Part shown: positions 24,743 to 33,450 of the stretch, piece after piece
How the letters are laid out: each line of letters begins with the position of its first letter
How positions within the stretch are numbered: the stretch's first letter is position 1
NCBI RefSeq assembly: GCF_009296025.1
Contig: NZ_CP045178.1
Coordinates: 3,038,001 to 3,102,000 of the forward strand
Length of the DNA: 64,000 bases
Source of the DNA: Streptomyces tsukubensis
GTDB lineage: Bacteria; Actinomycetota; Actinomycetes; Streptomycetales; Streptomycetaceae
Reading direction: 5' to 3'
Notes under the pieces: model-generated
What the model was told of the DNA's origin: nothing
What the model saw: only the letters and a program-made list of their open reading frames with translations
The model's database searches: none
Program-made: the position numbers and the translations under genes

Positions 24743-26343
24743 GCAATAAAGAACTGAGTATTCGAACGGAAGATCTCACTCTGGAGGATGTCGGAAAATA
24801 CTTCGTCGAAACAGATTTCGATCGCCAGACGATCGATTCCTTGAAGAGTAAAAAAACTATCGTACTTCAGGGCGCGCGTGGTGTCGGCAAGTCCTTCTTG
24901 TTGAAGGTAGCCCAAAAGGAAATGGATGAGGATTTCCCTAAAGCTAAGACACTCGCCGTTTACATCACATTTAATGCGGCTGGACTTCTTCAAACTTCAG
25001 ACCCCGAACGGTTCAAGCATTGGATGCTCGCAAAGATATGCAATAAAGTAATCCGTGAAGGGCGCAAGAAAGGTGTATTGCAGAGCAGCAGCAGCGTATT
25101 TTCGACACTCGCCAGTGGAGCGAATGACGAAGCCATCGCTTCAAGACTTGAGACCCTATGGCGGAGCTTGGAGGACTCCTGGAAAAACGATACGGCGCGA
25201 CTTGAAACAGATTCCGGTATCGACCCGGAGATGATCAAGGACGCGGTTGAGGATTTGTGCGATCAGGCCGGCGTGAGAAGGGTCGTACTACTTATCGACG
25301 AAGCAGCACACGTGTTCATCCCTGAACAACAGCGACAATTCTTCACGGTGATGCGCGATCTGCGGAGTCCATATCTTTCGGTAAAAGCTGCAGTGTACCC
25401 TGGGGTCACCTACTTCGGCGACTCTTTCCAAATGAGCCATGACGCCGAATTGATCAACGTTAATCGAAATATCCTAGACCCCAGCTACCTGGCCGCTATG
25501 CGTGAGATTGTGGTTCGCCAAGACCCAGAACTTGAGAAGCCCATCACTCGCAACGGGGCAGTTTTCGACGCGCTAGCGTTTTCCTCCAGCGGAAATCCGC
25601 GAACACTATTGAAGACCATATCTGCCACTTCACCCTTGAACATGAATAACGCTCAGCGTGTCATGAAGGAATACTATCGAGACACGATCTGGGCCGATCA
25701 CTCGGCTCTGGCTGACCGCTACATCGGTCACGGCGAGGTGATTAATTGGGGTCGCCAGTTTCTGTGGAATGAAGTGATTTCAGCGCTACACAAGGGGACA
25801 CGGCAGACAGGCGACACCGACAAGCGCGTGTTCTTGTGGATCCATCGCGATGCCCCTGCCGCAGTAAAAGAGGCATTGCGCCTACTCTGCTACAGCGGAA
25901 TTCTGTACGAAGCCGGGACCTGGGTGATCGGAACACGTGCCCAAACCGGGACTCGATACATGATCAATATCGGTACCCGGACCGCGCCCGACGCTGACCC
26001 CGTCTCCGCCACGAACCGACTACGGGGTTCCATTTCCATTAAGCGTTTCGCCGAATTTGGAGCCAACCATGAAGCCTACGAGAGTATCGCAAAACTCGAC
26101 GTTGAAAAGATGAACGGAATACAACAAGAGTTTATCAAGTCGCAGCTTGATCGCAGCGTCGACCTGTTGGACCTGACTGATTTCGCCAAGCGGGCATGCA
26201 AGAAACTTGGTTACGATACTGTTGGGAAAATCCTGGCAGCATCCGAGGCTAATCTTCAGGAAGCAAAATATGTCGGCACCGTGAGGTCACGTCGCGTGAT
26301 GAATAAGGCGACTGCGGCGGTGATGGAATATCTCTCCGGCTGA
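24739..26343 (+). CDS. ORC/Cdc6-like P-loop ATPase of a two-gene cassette
   Basis: AAA/STAND-type ATPase of 534 residues. Walker A is GARGVGKS at residues 45-52, Walker B VVLLIDE at 182-188, and a sensor-like stretch KAAVYPGVTYFGDS follows at 216-229. This pattern resembles bacterial ORC-CDC6-type ATPases found in accessory regions. Residues about 270-440 are helical and winged-helix-like. The C-terminal 65 residues (LGYDTVGKILAASEANLQEA and VGTVRSRRVMNKA) resemble a helix-hairpin-helix domain like that of RNA polymerase alpha and could bind nucleic acid. Codon use is A/T richer than the surroundings. Together with the HEPN-like partner it could be a sensor-effector defence pair. Confidence 0.75.
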   Translation: MSNKELSIRTEDLTLEDVGKYFVETDFDRQTIDSLKSKKTIVLQGARGVGKSFLLKVAQKEMDEDFPKAKTLAVYITFNAAGLLQTSDPERFKHWMLAKICNKVIREGRKKGVLQSSSSVFSTLASGANDEAIASRLETLWRSLEDSWKNDTARLETDSGIDPEMIKDAVEDLCDQAGVRRVVLLIDEAAHVFIPEQQRQFFTVMRDLRSPYLSVKAAVYPGVTYFGDSFQMSHDAELINVNRNILDPSYLAAMREIVVRQDPELEKPITRNGAVFDALAFSSSGNPRTLLKTISATSPLNMNNAQRVMKEYYRDTIWADHSALADRYIGHGEVINWGRQFLWNEVISALHKGTRQTGDTDKRVFLWIHRDAPAAVKEALRLLCYSGILYEAGTWVIGTRAQTGTRYMINIGTRTAPDADPVSATNRLRGSISIKRFAEFGANHEAYESIAKLDVEKMNGIQQEFIKSQLDRSVDLLDLTDFAKRACKKLGYDTVGKILAASEANLQEAKYVGTVRSRRVMNKATAAVMEYLSG

Positions 26344-26452
26344 CGAGTGACTGATCGACACACAGGGCCTCAGCGTACGGAGAATTATTGATAGCTATGA
26401 CGCCACCAATTCATCCAGAGTAACAATTACACCAGCCGCCCTCAGTTTGGTC

Positions 26453-26758
26453 TCACTCCCCCCGCCGGTCCGACACCGCCCAAGCCGCAGCCGCGACCCC
26501 GCCCGCCACCGCGAAGACCGCGGGCCATGCGCCGATCTTCTTGGCCAGGGGGTGTGAGCCCGCGAAGGCCGCCACGTATGCCGTGGTCAGGGCCGTGGCC
26601 GTGCGGGGGCCCGTGGTGCGGCGCCACTGCTGGTGGGCTGCCGCGCCTGCCAGGGCCAGGACCGCGCCGCCCAGCTGGCGCTTCTTGGTCCAGCGGGCCG
26701 TCGCGTAGCCGCCGACGAGGCCGGCCGCGGCGATCGGGGCTGTGGTGAGCTTCGGCAT
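26453..26758 (-). CDS. Small membrane protein of unknown function
   Basis: A 101-residue protein starting at MPKLTTAPIAAAGLVGGY (ATG 26758). Three or four hydrophobic segments are visible (APIAAAGLVGGYATA, QLGGAVLALAGAAAHQ, ATALTTAYVAAFAGSH and WPAVFAVAGGVAAAAWAVS), separated by basic residues. No domain is recognised. It lies at the right border of the accessory island, convergent with the ATPase gene, and its composition is typical of the host. Confidence 0.6.
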   Translation of the reverse strand: MPKLTTAPIAAAGLVGGYATARWTKKRQLGGAVLALAGAAAHQQWRRTTGPRTATALTTAYVAAFAGSHPLAKKIGAWPAVFAVAGGVAAAAWAVSDRRGE

Positions 26759-27006
26759 GGGGGACCTCCGTCGTCGTAAAGCGTTGCGTGTTGCGTGTGC
26801 GGCGCTGCGCGGGTCGCCTTCCGCCTCTCGTAGCGCGCGGCCCGCATCCACTCCGTCGAGGCTATCGCCGCGCTTCTCCCCATCCGTCGGCGGTGTCGGG
26901 TTTCTCCCGGAACCGCGGGCCGCCAGGCCTGGATCGCAGGCCCGGCTCACTGGCCGGCCCCGCAAGCTCAGTGGGCTCCCGATCTCCCGCACCGCTACCG
27001 CTACCG

Positions 27007-27330
27007 CTATCGCCGCTGCGGAACGTCGCCCGATACGCTCCCCGGCGCCACCCCCAGCAACCGTCTCGTGAGCCAGGTCATCGAGGTCAGGCCCATCTCC
27101 TCGCGGAAGCCGCGGCTGAACAGCCGTACGCTCATCGATTCCCTTGCCGCCAGTTCCGCCGACGCAGCGGGGTGTCCAGGCGGGTCAGCGCCCACTCCCT
27201 CGCCCTCGATGTCGAGGCCACCGCGGTCGGGTCGGGGACCGGGCGCGGAATGTATTGCGTCTGGCCGCCCTCCCTGTGCAGTGGCACCACCGTCGTACGG
27301 GCTACCTCCGACGCGACCGCCGCCCCGACG
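27007..27330 (-). pseudogene. AraC/GlxA-family regulator remnant (frameshifted)
   Basis: The 3' part of a GlxA-like transcription factor can be read on the minus strand in two frames. Upstream frame: VARTTVVPLHREGGQTQYIPRPVPDP, the linker end of the DJ-1-like domain, and REWALTRLDTPL at the beginning of the HTH region. Downstream frame: ELAARESMSVRLFSRGFREEMGLTSMTWLTRRLL, the first AraC helix-turn-helix. The frame change near 27160-27180 and the missing N-terminal domain show that it is broken. Confidence 0.7.
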
Positions 27331-27715
27331 CGACCGCCGCCCCGTGGCCCCGTGGCCCCGTGGCCAGGTGGTCCTACGAGGTGAGAGGCGCGACTGACCA
27401 CGGCACGTTCGCCGGCCTGACACCGGTACGGGCGACGGCTCGGCGGTACCGGCGACGGCTCGGCGGTACATGCGCCGAGCCGACCCCACACCGGGGCGCT
27501 CCGCACGCAACCACCCTCCAACGCCGCACCCTCGCAACGGAATTGCGCCACAGGATTGGGTAATTGTGCAACTCCGTAGACAAATTGCGGTCACCCATCT
27601 TGTCCCTGCACTCCGGCATCCCTAAGTTGTGCCGCATCGCACCGCACACCCCACCCCCGAACTTCTCAGCGACACCAACACCCGTACGGCCAGACCCACT
27701 TGAGAGGAACCGACC

Positions 27716-29455
27716 ATGACCCCCCACACTCCCCCACCCCTCTCCAGACGCACCGTCATCGCCGCCGCGCTCGCCGCCGCCTCCACCACCGCGGCGGGCG
27801 CGGCCGCCGGGTCCGCGAGCGCCGCCCCCGCTACCGCCGGCGCCCCCGCCGCCTCCCCTCCCGGTGACGTCGTCGGAAAGATCACCGTCGGGTATCAGGG
27901 CTGGTTCGCCTGTTCCGGCGACGGTGCGCCGATCAACGGCTGGTGGCACTGGGCGCAGAACTGGGGCCAGTCCCCCTCCCCCAGCAACACCGCGATCGTC
28001 AGCTGGCCCGACGTACGCGACTACTCGCACACCTACCGCACCGCCTATCCGGCGCTCGGCGGCGGGCAGCCAGCCTCGCTCTTCTCCTCCTACGACCAGC
28101 AGACCGTCGACACGCACTTCGCGTGGATGCGGGAGTACGGCATCGACACCGCCGCCCTCCAGCGTTTCAACCCGAACGGCGGTGAGGGCGCGACCCGCGA
28201 CGCCATGGCGGGCAAGGTGCGTTCCGCCGCCGAGACGTACGGGCGGAAGTTCTACGTCATGTACGACGCCACCGGCTGGACCAACATGCAGCCGGAGATG
28301 AAGGCCGACTGGCTGGCCAAGATGAAGGCCCACACCGCCTCGCCCGCCTACGCCAGGCAGAACGGCAAACCCGTCGTCGGCATCTGGGGTTTCGGCTTCA
28401 ACGAGGCCAACAAGGCCTGGTCCGCCGACGTATGCCTCGATGTCGTCAACTGGTTCAAGGATCAGGGCTGTTACGTCATGGGTGGCGTGCCCACGCACTG
28501 GCGGCGGGGGGTCGAGGACTCACGTCCCGGCTACTCCGAGGTGTACCACGCCCTCGACATGCTCTCCCCGTGGATGGTCGGCCGTATCGGTGACATCGCG
28601 GGGGCCGACAACTTCTACGCCAACGTCAACACCCCCGACCAGGCCGACTGTGACGCCCACGGTGTCGACTACCAGCCGTGCGTCCTGCCCGGTGACCTCC
28701 AGTCGGGCCACCGCGCCCACGGCGACTTCATGTGGCGGCAGTTCTACAACATGAAGCGGGTCGGGGTACAGGGCATCTACATCTCCATGTTCGACGAGTA
28801 CAACGAGGGCAACCAGATCGCCAAGACCGCCGAGAACGCCTCGCAGGTCCCGGCCGGCTCCGGCATCAAGGCCCTCGACGAGGACGGCACCGCCTGCTCC
28901 TCCGACTACTACCTGCGGCTCACCGGCGACGGCGGGCGGATGCTGAAGGGGGAGCTGGCCCTCACCCCCGTACGCCCCACCCGGCCCCTGCTCGTTGACG
29001 GGCCGCAGCCCACCGGGGACCTGGCGCTGCGCAGACCCGTGACGGCGAGCGGCCAGACCCAGAACTACGGGGCGTCCAACGCCGTCGACGGGGACAGCCG
29101 CAGCTACTGGGAGAGCCCCAACAATGCCTGGCCGCAGTGGATCCAGGTCGATCTGGGCGCGGTCTCCGCCGTCCGGCGGGTCGTGCTCTCGCTCCCGCCC
29201 GACCCCGCGTGGGACACCCGTACCCAGACACTGTCCGTCCTTGGCGGCGCCGGCGAAAGCGGCGGGAACGAATCCTCGTTCACCACTCTGGCCACCTCGG
29301 CCGCGGTCTCCTTCGACCCCGCCAAGGGCAACACCGCGACGGTGAACCTGCCCGCCACCGCTCGGGCACGGTACGTACGAGTGCGGATCACCGGCAACAG
29401 CGGGTGGCCCGCGGGTCAGCTGTCCGGGCTCAGCGTGTACGCGTCGGCGGACTGA
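27716..29455 (+). CDS. Secreted GH99/GH71-like glycoside hydrolase with F5/8 type C (discoidin) domain
   Basis: Exported protein of 579 residues. A Tat-type signal is seen (LSRRTVIAAALAAASTTAAG, residues 8-28). The catalytic region spans about 50-430, with KITVGYQGWFACSGDGAPINGWWHW, YGIDTAALQRFNPNG, VVGIWGFGFNE and GIYISMFDEYNEGNQ, which recalls GH99/GH71-type TIM barrels; the acidic residues in FDEYNEG may be catalytic. Residues about 440-578 form an F5/8 type C carbohydrate-binding domain (YGASNAVDGDSRSYWES and WIQVDLGAVSAVRRV). Probably degrades an extracellular polysaccharide. Exact family and substrate uncertain. Confidence 0.78.
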   Translation: MTPHTPPPLSRRTVIAAALAAASTTAAGAAAGSASAAPATAGAPAASPPGDVVGKITVGYQGWFACSGDGAPINGWWHWAQNWGQSPSPSNTAIVSWPDVRDYSHTYRTAYPALGGGQPASLFSSYDQQTVDTHFAWMREYGIDTAALQRFNPNGGEGATRDAMAGKVRSAAETYGRKFYVMYDATGWTNMQPEMKADWLAKMKAHTASPAYARQNGKPVVGIWGFGFNEANKAWSADVCLDVVNWFKDQGCYVMGGVPTHWRRGVEDSRPGYSEVYHALDMLSPWMVGRIGDIAGADNFYANVNTPDQADCDAHGVDYQPCVLPGDLQSGHRAHGDFMWRQFYNMKRVGVQGIYISMFDEYNEGNQIAKTAENASQVPAGSGIKALDEDGTACSSDYYLRLTGDGGRMLKGELALTPVRPTRPLLVDGPQPTGDLALRRPVTASGQTQNYGASNAVDGDSRSYWESPNNAWPQWIQVDLGAVSAVRRVVLSLPPDPAWDTRTQTLSVLGGAGESGGNESSFTTLATSAAVSFDPAKGNTATVNLPATARARYVRVRITGNSGWPAGQLSGLSVYASAD

Positions 29456-29585
29456 CACCGACCGAACCTACGGCGCCGATCGCGCCGCTCGCGCTGACCG
29501 AGCCGACGTCGCCGACCTCTCAGACCGGGGGCGTGCCGAAAGACATAATCCGGTGCGCCCCCGGCCGCCCGCCTCGGGCGGCTCC

Positions 29586-30611
29586 TCAGCGGTTGACGGA
29601 CTGCACTTCCTCCACAGTGACCGGCTGGTCGTTGCCGTACTCACCGTCCGGCAGCGTTCCGCCCGCCCCGCCAGAACCGGTCCAAGTGATCTTCCACGTG
29701 GCCGTCGCCTGGAGGTTGAACGACCCCCCGTCGGACGAGCGCCGGTACACGACTCCGCAGGGCGGAGTGGTGTCCGCCTTGCCCTTCGCGTACGGCTCAC
29801 CGATCGAACCGTCCCCGTTCAGCTCACACAGGCCCGAGGCCGGCAACAGCTCCGCGTCATCGGTACCCGGCTTCAACGTCAGCGCCACCGGCTTGGCCGT
29901 GGTCGTCGCCTCGATACGCAGCCCCGGCGCCTCGACCGAAGCCGTCACGGAGACGGGCGAGAACTCACCCTTGTCGAGCCACGCCCACGTCGGCAGGTTC
30001 ACCTTGCTCGCACCCTCCGGCGCGAGTTCCACTTTCGTCCCCGGCACCTCGATCTGCTTGTAGGCGAGCGCGGCGAGCATTTCCGGATTGATCGCCTGGG
30101 GAACGTCCGGGTTCTCGCCCTTCTTCACCCAGAACGGCGGGTCCATGCATTTCTGCTGCTCGGTAAGGGTGGCATCGGGGCTGAACTCGGCGGCCCACCA
30201 CATGCCTTCGCCTTCCTTGTCCCGGTTGTAGTCGTCCTTGGCGTACTCCTGGTTCTCGTCCGAGATGTCGTTACGGACTTCGTTGCCCAGGCCGGGGTCG
30301 TGCGCGGCCGCCACCGTCAGCCGTTGCCTCGACTCCTCGAACTCGTCAGGGGTCCAGCGGGGCGCGTACCAGCAGGCGGGTGGCGTCCAGTTGGGGTCTA
30401 CGGAGGTGACGGGGCCCGAACCTTTGACGCCTTTTCCGGATACCTGAAACGTGATACGGGCTGCCGCGCCGACTTTGTTGTCCTTCTTGGTTGCGGACGT
30501 CTTGCCGTTCCCCCGTTTTTTTCCTTCGTTCGCAAGGGCCGGGCCGTCGGTGGCGAGCACGAGGGTGATCCCCAGGGCTAGCGCGGCCACGGAAATTCGC
30601 CTCGCCGTCAC
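29586..30611 (-). CDS. Secreted protein of unknown function
   Basis: A 341-residue protein with a Sec signal peptide (RRISVAALALGITLVLATDGPALA, cleavage near residue 27) and a Lys-rich linker (KKRGNGKTSATKKDNK). The mature part is mostly beta, with Cys residues in PPACWYAPRW, QQKCMDPPFW, SGLCELNGDG and TTPPCGVVYRR that could form disulphides, and it ends in a strand-rich TWKITWTGSGGAGGTLPDGEY segment. No family is recognised. The GTG start overlaps the upstream lipoprotein stop (GTGA), so the two are co-translated and probably act together at the cell surface. Confidence 0.75.
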   Translation of the reverse strand: MTARRISVAALALGITLVLATDGPALANEGKKRGNGKTSATKKDNKVGAAARITFQVSGKGVKGSGPVTSVDPNWTPPACWYAPRWTPDEFEESRQRLTVAAAHDPGLGNEVRNDISDENQEYAKDDYNRDKEGEGMWWAAEFSPDATLTEQQKCMDPPFWVKKGENPDVPQAINPEMLAALAYKQIEVPGTKVELAPEGASKVNLPTWAWLDKGEFSPVSVTASVEAPGLRIEATTTAKPVALTLKPGTDDAELLPASGLCELNGDGSIGEPYAKGKADTTPPCGVVYRRSSDGGSFNLQATATWKITWTGSGGAGGTLPDGEYGNDQPVTVEEVQSVNR

Positions 30612-31282
30612 GAGCAGTCCTTTACCTCGGTCTGCACCTCGACCCGCTCAGCGCGCCACAGCCCCTTGGTCGTACGGGAAGGCCGCATGAGGAACTGATA
30701 GGCGTCATAACTGCCCGCAGTCCCTGTCGTCCGGTGTACCTTCTTGGACTTCACTTCCTTGCTGTAAATCTTGCTGCTGTCACTACAGAAGGAGACGACC
30801 GTGGTGCTTTTGTCGTCCGCGGGGGTGGTCTCAAAATTCTTGAATCGCATCTCTCCGGTGATCGTCCACCCTTCGTCGATGCGCCACTGAATCTGTTCCT
30901 TCGCATACGTCTGAGCATCGCTCTGGTACACCGAATAGAACTTGTACCCCGGGTCGTCGGCGTCCTGCTCCGTGATCCCGTGCCGGATGGCCTGTACGAA
31001 CCTCTGCGCGTCGCCGACGGCCTCCAGTTGATCGGCGTCCTTCACGTCCGACTTCTCGAAGACCAGGTGTACGTCCGAGGGGAGCGTCAGGTCCGGGCGG
31101 TCGATCTTCGGCCCCGTGCTCTTGCTCGCGCTGGGGGAAGGGCTCTTCTTTCCGCCACCGTCGTCGGCACCGGCGATCTTGGCCTTTCCTGAATCGCTCT
31201 CGTCACCTCCGCAACCCGACAACAGGAGGGCGGCGGCGGTCGCCAATGAGACGGCGACAGGTAGGGCGCGGCGGCGGTTCAC
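30608..31282 (-). CDS. Putative lipoprotein, partner of the secreted protein
   Basis: A 224-residue protein from the GTG at 31282 (VNRRRALPVAVSLATAAALLLSGCGGDES); an open frame extends further upstream but the signal peptide starts here. The lipobox LLSGC marks lipid attachment at Cys. A Ser/Pro/Lys spacer (KKSPSPSASKSTG) follows, then a compact domain (YKFYSVYQSDAQTYAKEQIQWRIDEGWTITGEMRF) of NTF2-like or cystatin-like appearance. Function unknown. It shares a four-base overlap with the secreted protein gene. Confidence 0.78.
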   Translation of the reverse strand: MNRRRALPVAVSLATAAALLLSGCGGDESDSGKAKIAGADDGGGKKSPSPSASKSTGPKIDRPDLTLPSDVHLVFEKSDVKDADQLEAVGDAQRFVQAIRHGITEQDADDPGYKFYSVYQSDAQTYAKEQIQWRIDEGWTITGEMRFKNFETTPADDKSTTVVSFCSDSSKIYSKEVKSKKVHRTTGTAGSYDAYQFLMRPSRTTKGLWRAERVEVQTEVKDCS

Positions 31283-31451
31283 GTATGACTCCCGGTGGGG
31301 CGAGGGATTTGCAAGCCACCTGACGGTACTGAAGTGAGCGGGCCTGTCGCCAGTATTCACAGCCACCGTGCGTCGCGGCATGAGCAGGACACCGACGCCG
31401 ATTGACCACCTGTCCGGATATCAGCGCACATCGCCGCGCCCTGTTCGCGCG

Positions 31452-33164
31452 TTATGCGGAGGAACCTCCTGTGGGCGCGGCAGCACCCGGACCGGAACCC
31501 GGCCCAGAGCCACGCCCCGCCCCATGGCCGACCGACGACAGCGGCGCCGCGATGTCCTCCAGTGAGCGGCCCTCCGCCCGTACGGCGAGGAACGCCGCCA
31601 CGATGCCCGCCGCGCACATCAGGGCCGCGCCGATCGAGAAGGCGAGTGCGGTGTCCCCGCGTACGCCGGACTCTGTCAGGTTGGCGAAGACCAGCGGGCC
31701 GCTGATGCCGCCCGCCGCCGTACCGACCGCGTAGAAGAAGGCGATGGCCATCGCGCGGGTCTCCATGGGGAAGACCTCCGAGACCGTCAGGTACGCGCTG
31801 CTCGCCCCGGCCGAGGCGAAGAAGAGGACCACGCACCAGCAGGCCGTGAGGGTGTTGGCGCTCAGTGAGCCCCGGTCGAAGAGCCAGGCCGTGATGAAGA
31901 GCAGGATGCCGGGCACGATGTACGTCGAGGAGATCATGATGCGGCGGCCGACCGTGTCGAAGAGTTTGCCGAGCGCCAGGGGGCCGATGAAGTTGCCCGC
32001 CGCGATCACCGCGAAGTAGTAGCCGGTGTGGCCCGACTTCACGTCGAAGAAGGTGGTGAGGATCGCGCCGAAGCCGAAGGTGATGGCGTTGTAGAGGAAC
32101 GCCTGGCCGATGAAGAGGGAGAGACCGAGTACCGCGCGTTTGGGGTAGCCGCGGAAGACGGTCTTCGCGATGAGGCCGAAGCCGATGTTCTTGCGCTGGT
32201 GGATGGTGATCTCACCGGCCGGCGGCGGCAGCTTCTTCCCCTTCTCCTCCTCCACCTCCCGCTCCACGGAGTCGACGAGCCGGTCCGCCTTGTCGCCCTG
32301 GCCGTGGATGAACTGCCACCTGGGGCTCTCCGGCACATGCCGTCGTACGACGAGGATGACCAAACCCAGTACGACACCGAGGGCGAAGGTGAGCCGCCAG
32401 CCGAGGTCCTTCGGGAAGTAGTCGGTGTTCAGCATGACGATGGAGAGCAGCGCGCCGCCGACCGCGCCCAGCCAGTAGCTGCCGTTGATGATGAGGTCGA
32501 CGCGGCCCCGGTACTTCGAGGGGATCAGTTCGTCGATGGCCGAGTTGATCGCTGCGTACTCGCCGCCGATGCCGAAACCGGTGATGAACCGGAAGATGAA
32601 GAACCACCAGGCGTTGAACGAGAGCGCCGTCAGAGCGGTCGCCGCGAGGTAGACCACCAGAGTGACCATGAACAGCTTCTTGCGGCCGAACTTGTCGGTG
32701 AGCCAGCCGAAGAAGAGCGCGCCCGCGCAGGCGCCCGCCACGTACAGTGCCGCCGCGAGACCGGTGACCTGCGCCGAACTGATCGCCAGACCGCTGCCGT
32801 CCTCGGAGAGCCGCCCCGCGATGTTGCCGACCGTGGTGACTTCGAGACCGTCGAGGATCCACACCGTGCCGAGGCCGATGACGATCATCCAGTGCCACCG
32901 CGACCAGGGCAGCCGGTCGAGGCGGGCGGGGACGGCCGTCGTGACGACGCCGGTGCCGGAATCACCGGGGGCGGCGGCCGGGGAGGTGTCGGGGCCGCTC
33001 CTGCCCTGCGGGCCACTTCCGTCCTTCGGTGCGCTCCTGCCCCTGGGGGTCCTGGGGCCACCACGACCGCTCGGGCCACCACGACCGCTCGGGCCACCGG
33101 GACCGCTCGGGCCACTCGGGCCACCCGGGCCCTTCGGGTCGTCGGATGCGGCGGGAGTCACCAT
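31452..33164 (-). CDS. MFS transporter, sugar/metabolite:H+ symporter family
   Basis: Twelve-segment transporter of 570 residues. The ATG at 33164 is preceded by GAGGAGG with good spacing; a start at 33194 is possible but less likely. About 60 N-terminal residues are Gly/Pro/Ser low complexity (GPSGRGGPSGRGGP). Family signatures: DGLEVTTVGNIAGRL in helix 1, GWLTDKFGRKKLFMV (motif A), FRFITGFGIGGEYAAINSAIDELIPSKYRGR and VPESPRW. This is the aromatic-acid or sugar porter pattern. No substrate-defining neighbour is present. Confidence 0.87.
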   Translation of the reverse strand: MVTPAASDDPKGPGGPSGPSGPGGPSGRGGPSGRGGPRTPRGRSAPKDGSGPQGRSGPDTSPAAAPGDSGTGVVTTAVPARLDRLPWSRWHWMIVIGLGTVWILDGLEVTTVGNIAGRLSEDGSGLAISSAQVTGLAAALYVAGACAGALFFGWLTDKFGRKKLFMVTLVVYLAATALTALSFNAWWFFIFRFITGFGIGGEYAAINSAIDELIPSKYRGRVDLIINGSYWLGAVGGALLSIVMLNTDYFPKDLGWRLTFALGVVLGLVILVVRRHVPESPRWQFIHGQGDKADRLVDSVEREVEEEKGKKLPPPAGEITIHQRKNIGFGLIAKTVFRGYPKRAVLGLSLFIGQAFLYNAITFGFGAILTTFFDVKSGHTGYYFAVIAAGNFIGPLALGKLFDTVGRRIMISSTYIVPGILLFITAWLFDRGSLSANTLTACWCVVLFFASAGASSAYLTVSEVFPMETRAMAIAFFYAVGTAAGGISGPLVFANLTESGVRGDTALAFSIGAALMCAAGIVAAFLAVRAEGRSLEDIAAPLSSVGHGAGRGSGPGSGPGAAAPTGGSSA

Positions 33165-33375
33165 CGCTACCTCCTCGTCCAGACGGGCGTCCACCTACCG
33201 GGGGCTGAACCAATATCCGCCAAGTGCCCTGGCGCCGCCGGTTCACGCATCCGAACGATCACTCTGGGTGTCCCCGGGCGGGGGAATCTGAATGGTGGTG
33301 CCCCGAGGATCTCCGCACGTCGAGGATCTCCGCACGCCGTGGGATCGGATCACGCCCCGCGCGTACGGCGAAGGT

Positions 33376-33450
33376 GGCGTAGGGGCGCGCAGGCGTGCCG
33401 GCGGGCCACTGCCCCTGGCGCCGGTTCTCCCGCCTGCGCGCCCCTACGCC
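33376..33450 (-). terminator. Long inverted repeat at the 3' end of the DUF445 gene
   Basis: GGCGTAGGGGCGCGCAGGCG (33376-33395) is a perfect 20-bp inverted complement of 33431-33450, with a 35-base loop. The right arm overlaps the last codons of the DUF445 gene, so it is best read as that gene's terminator. Confidence 0.7.
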
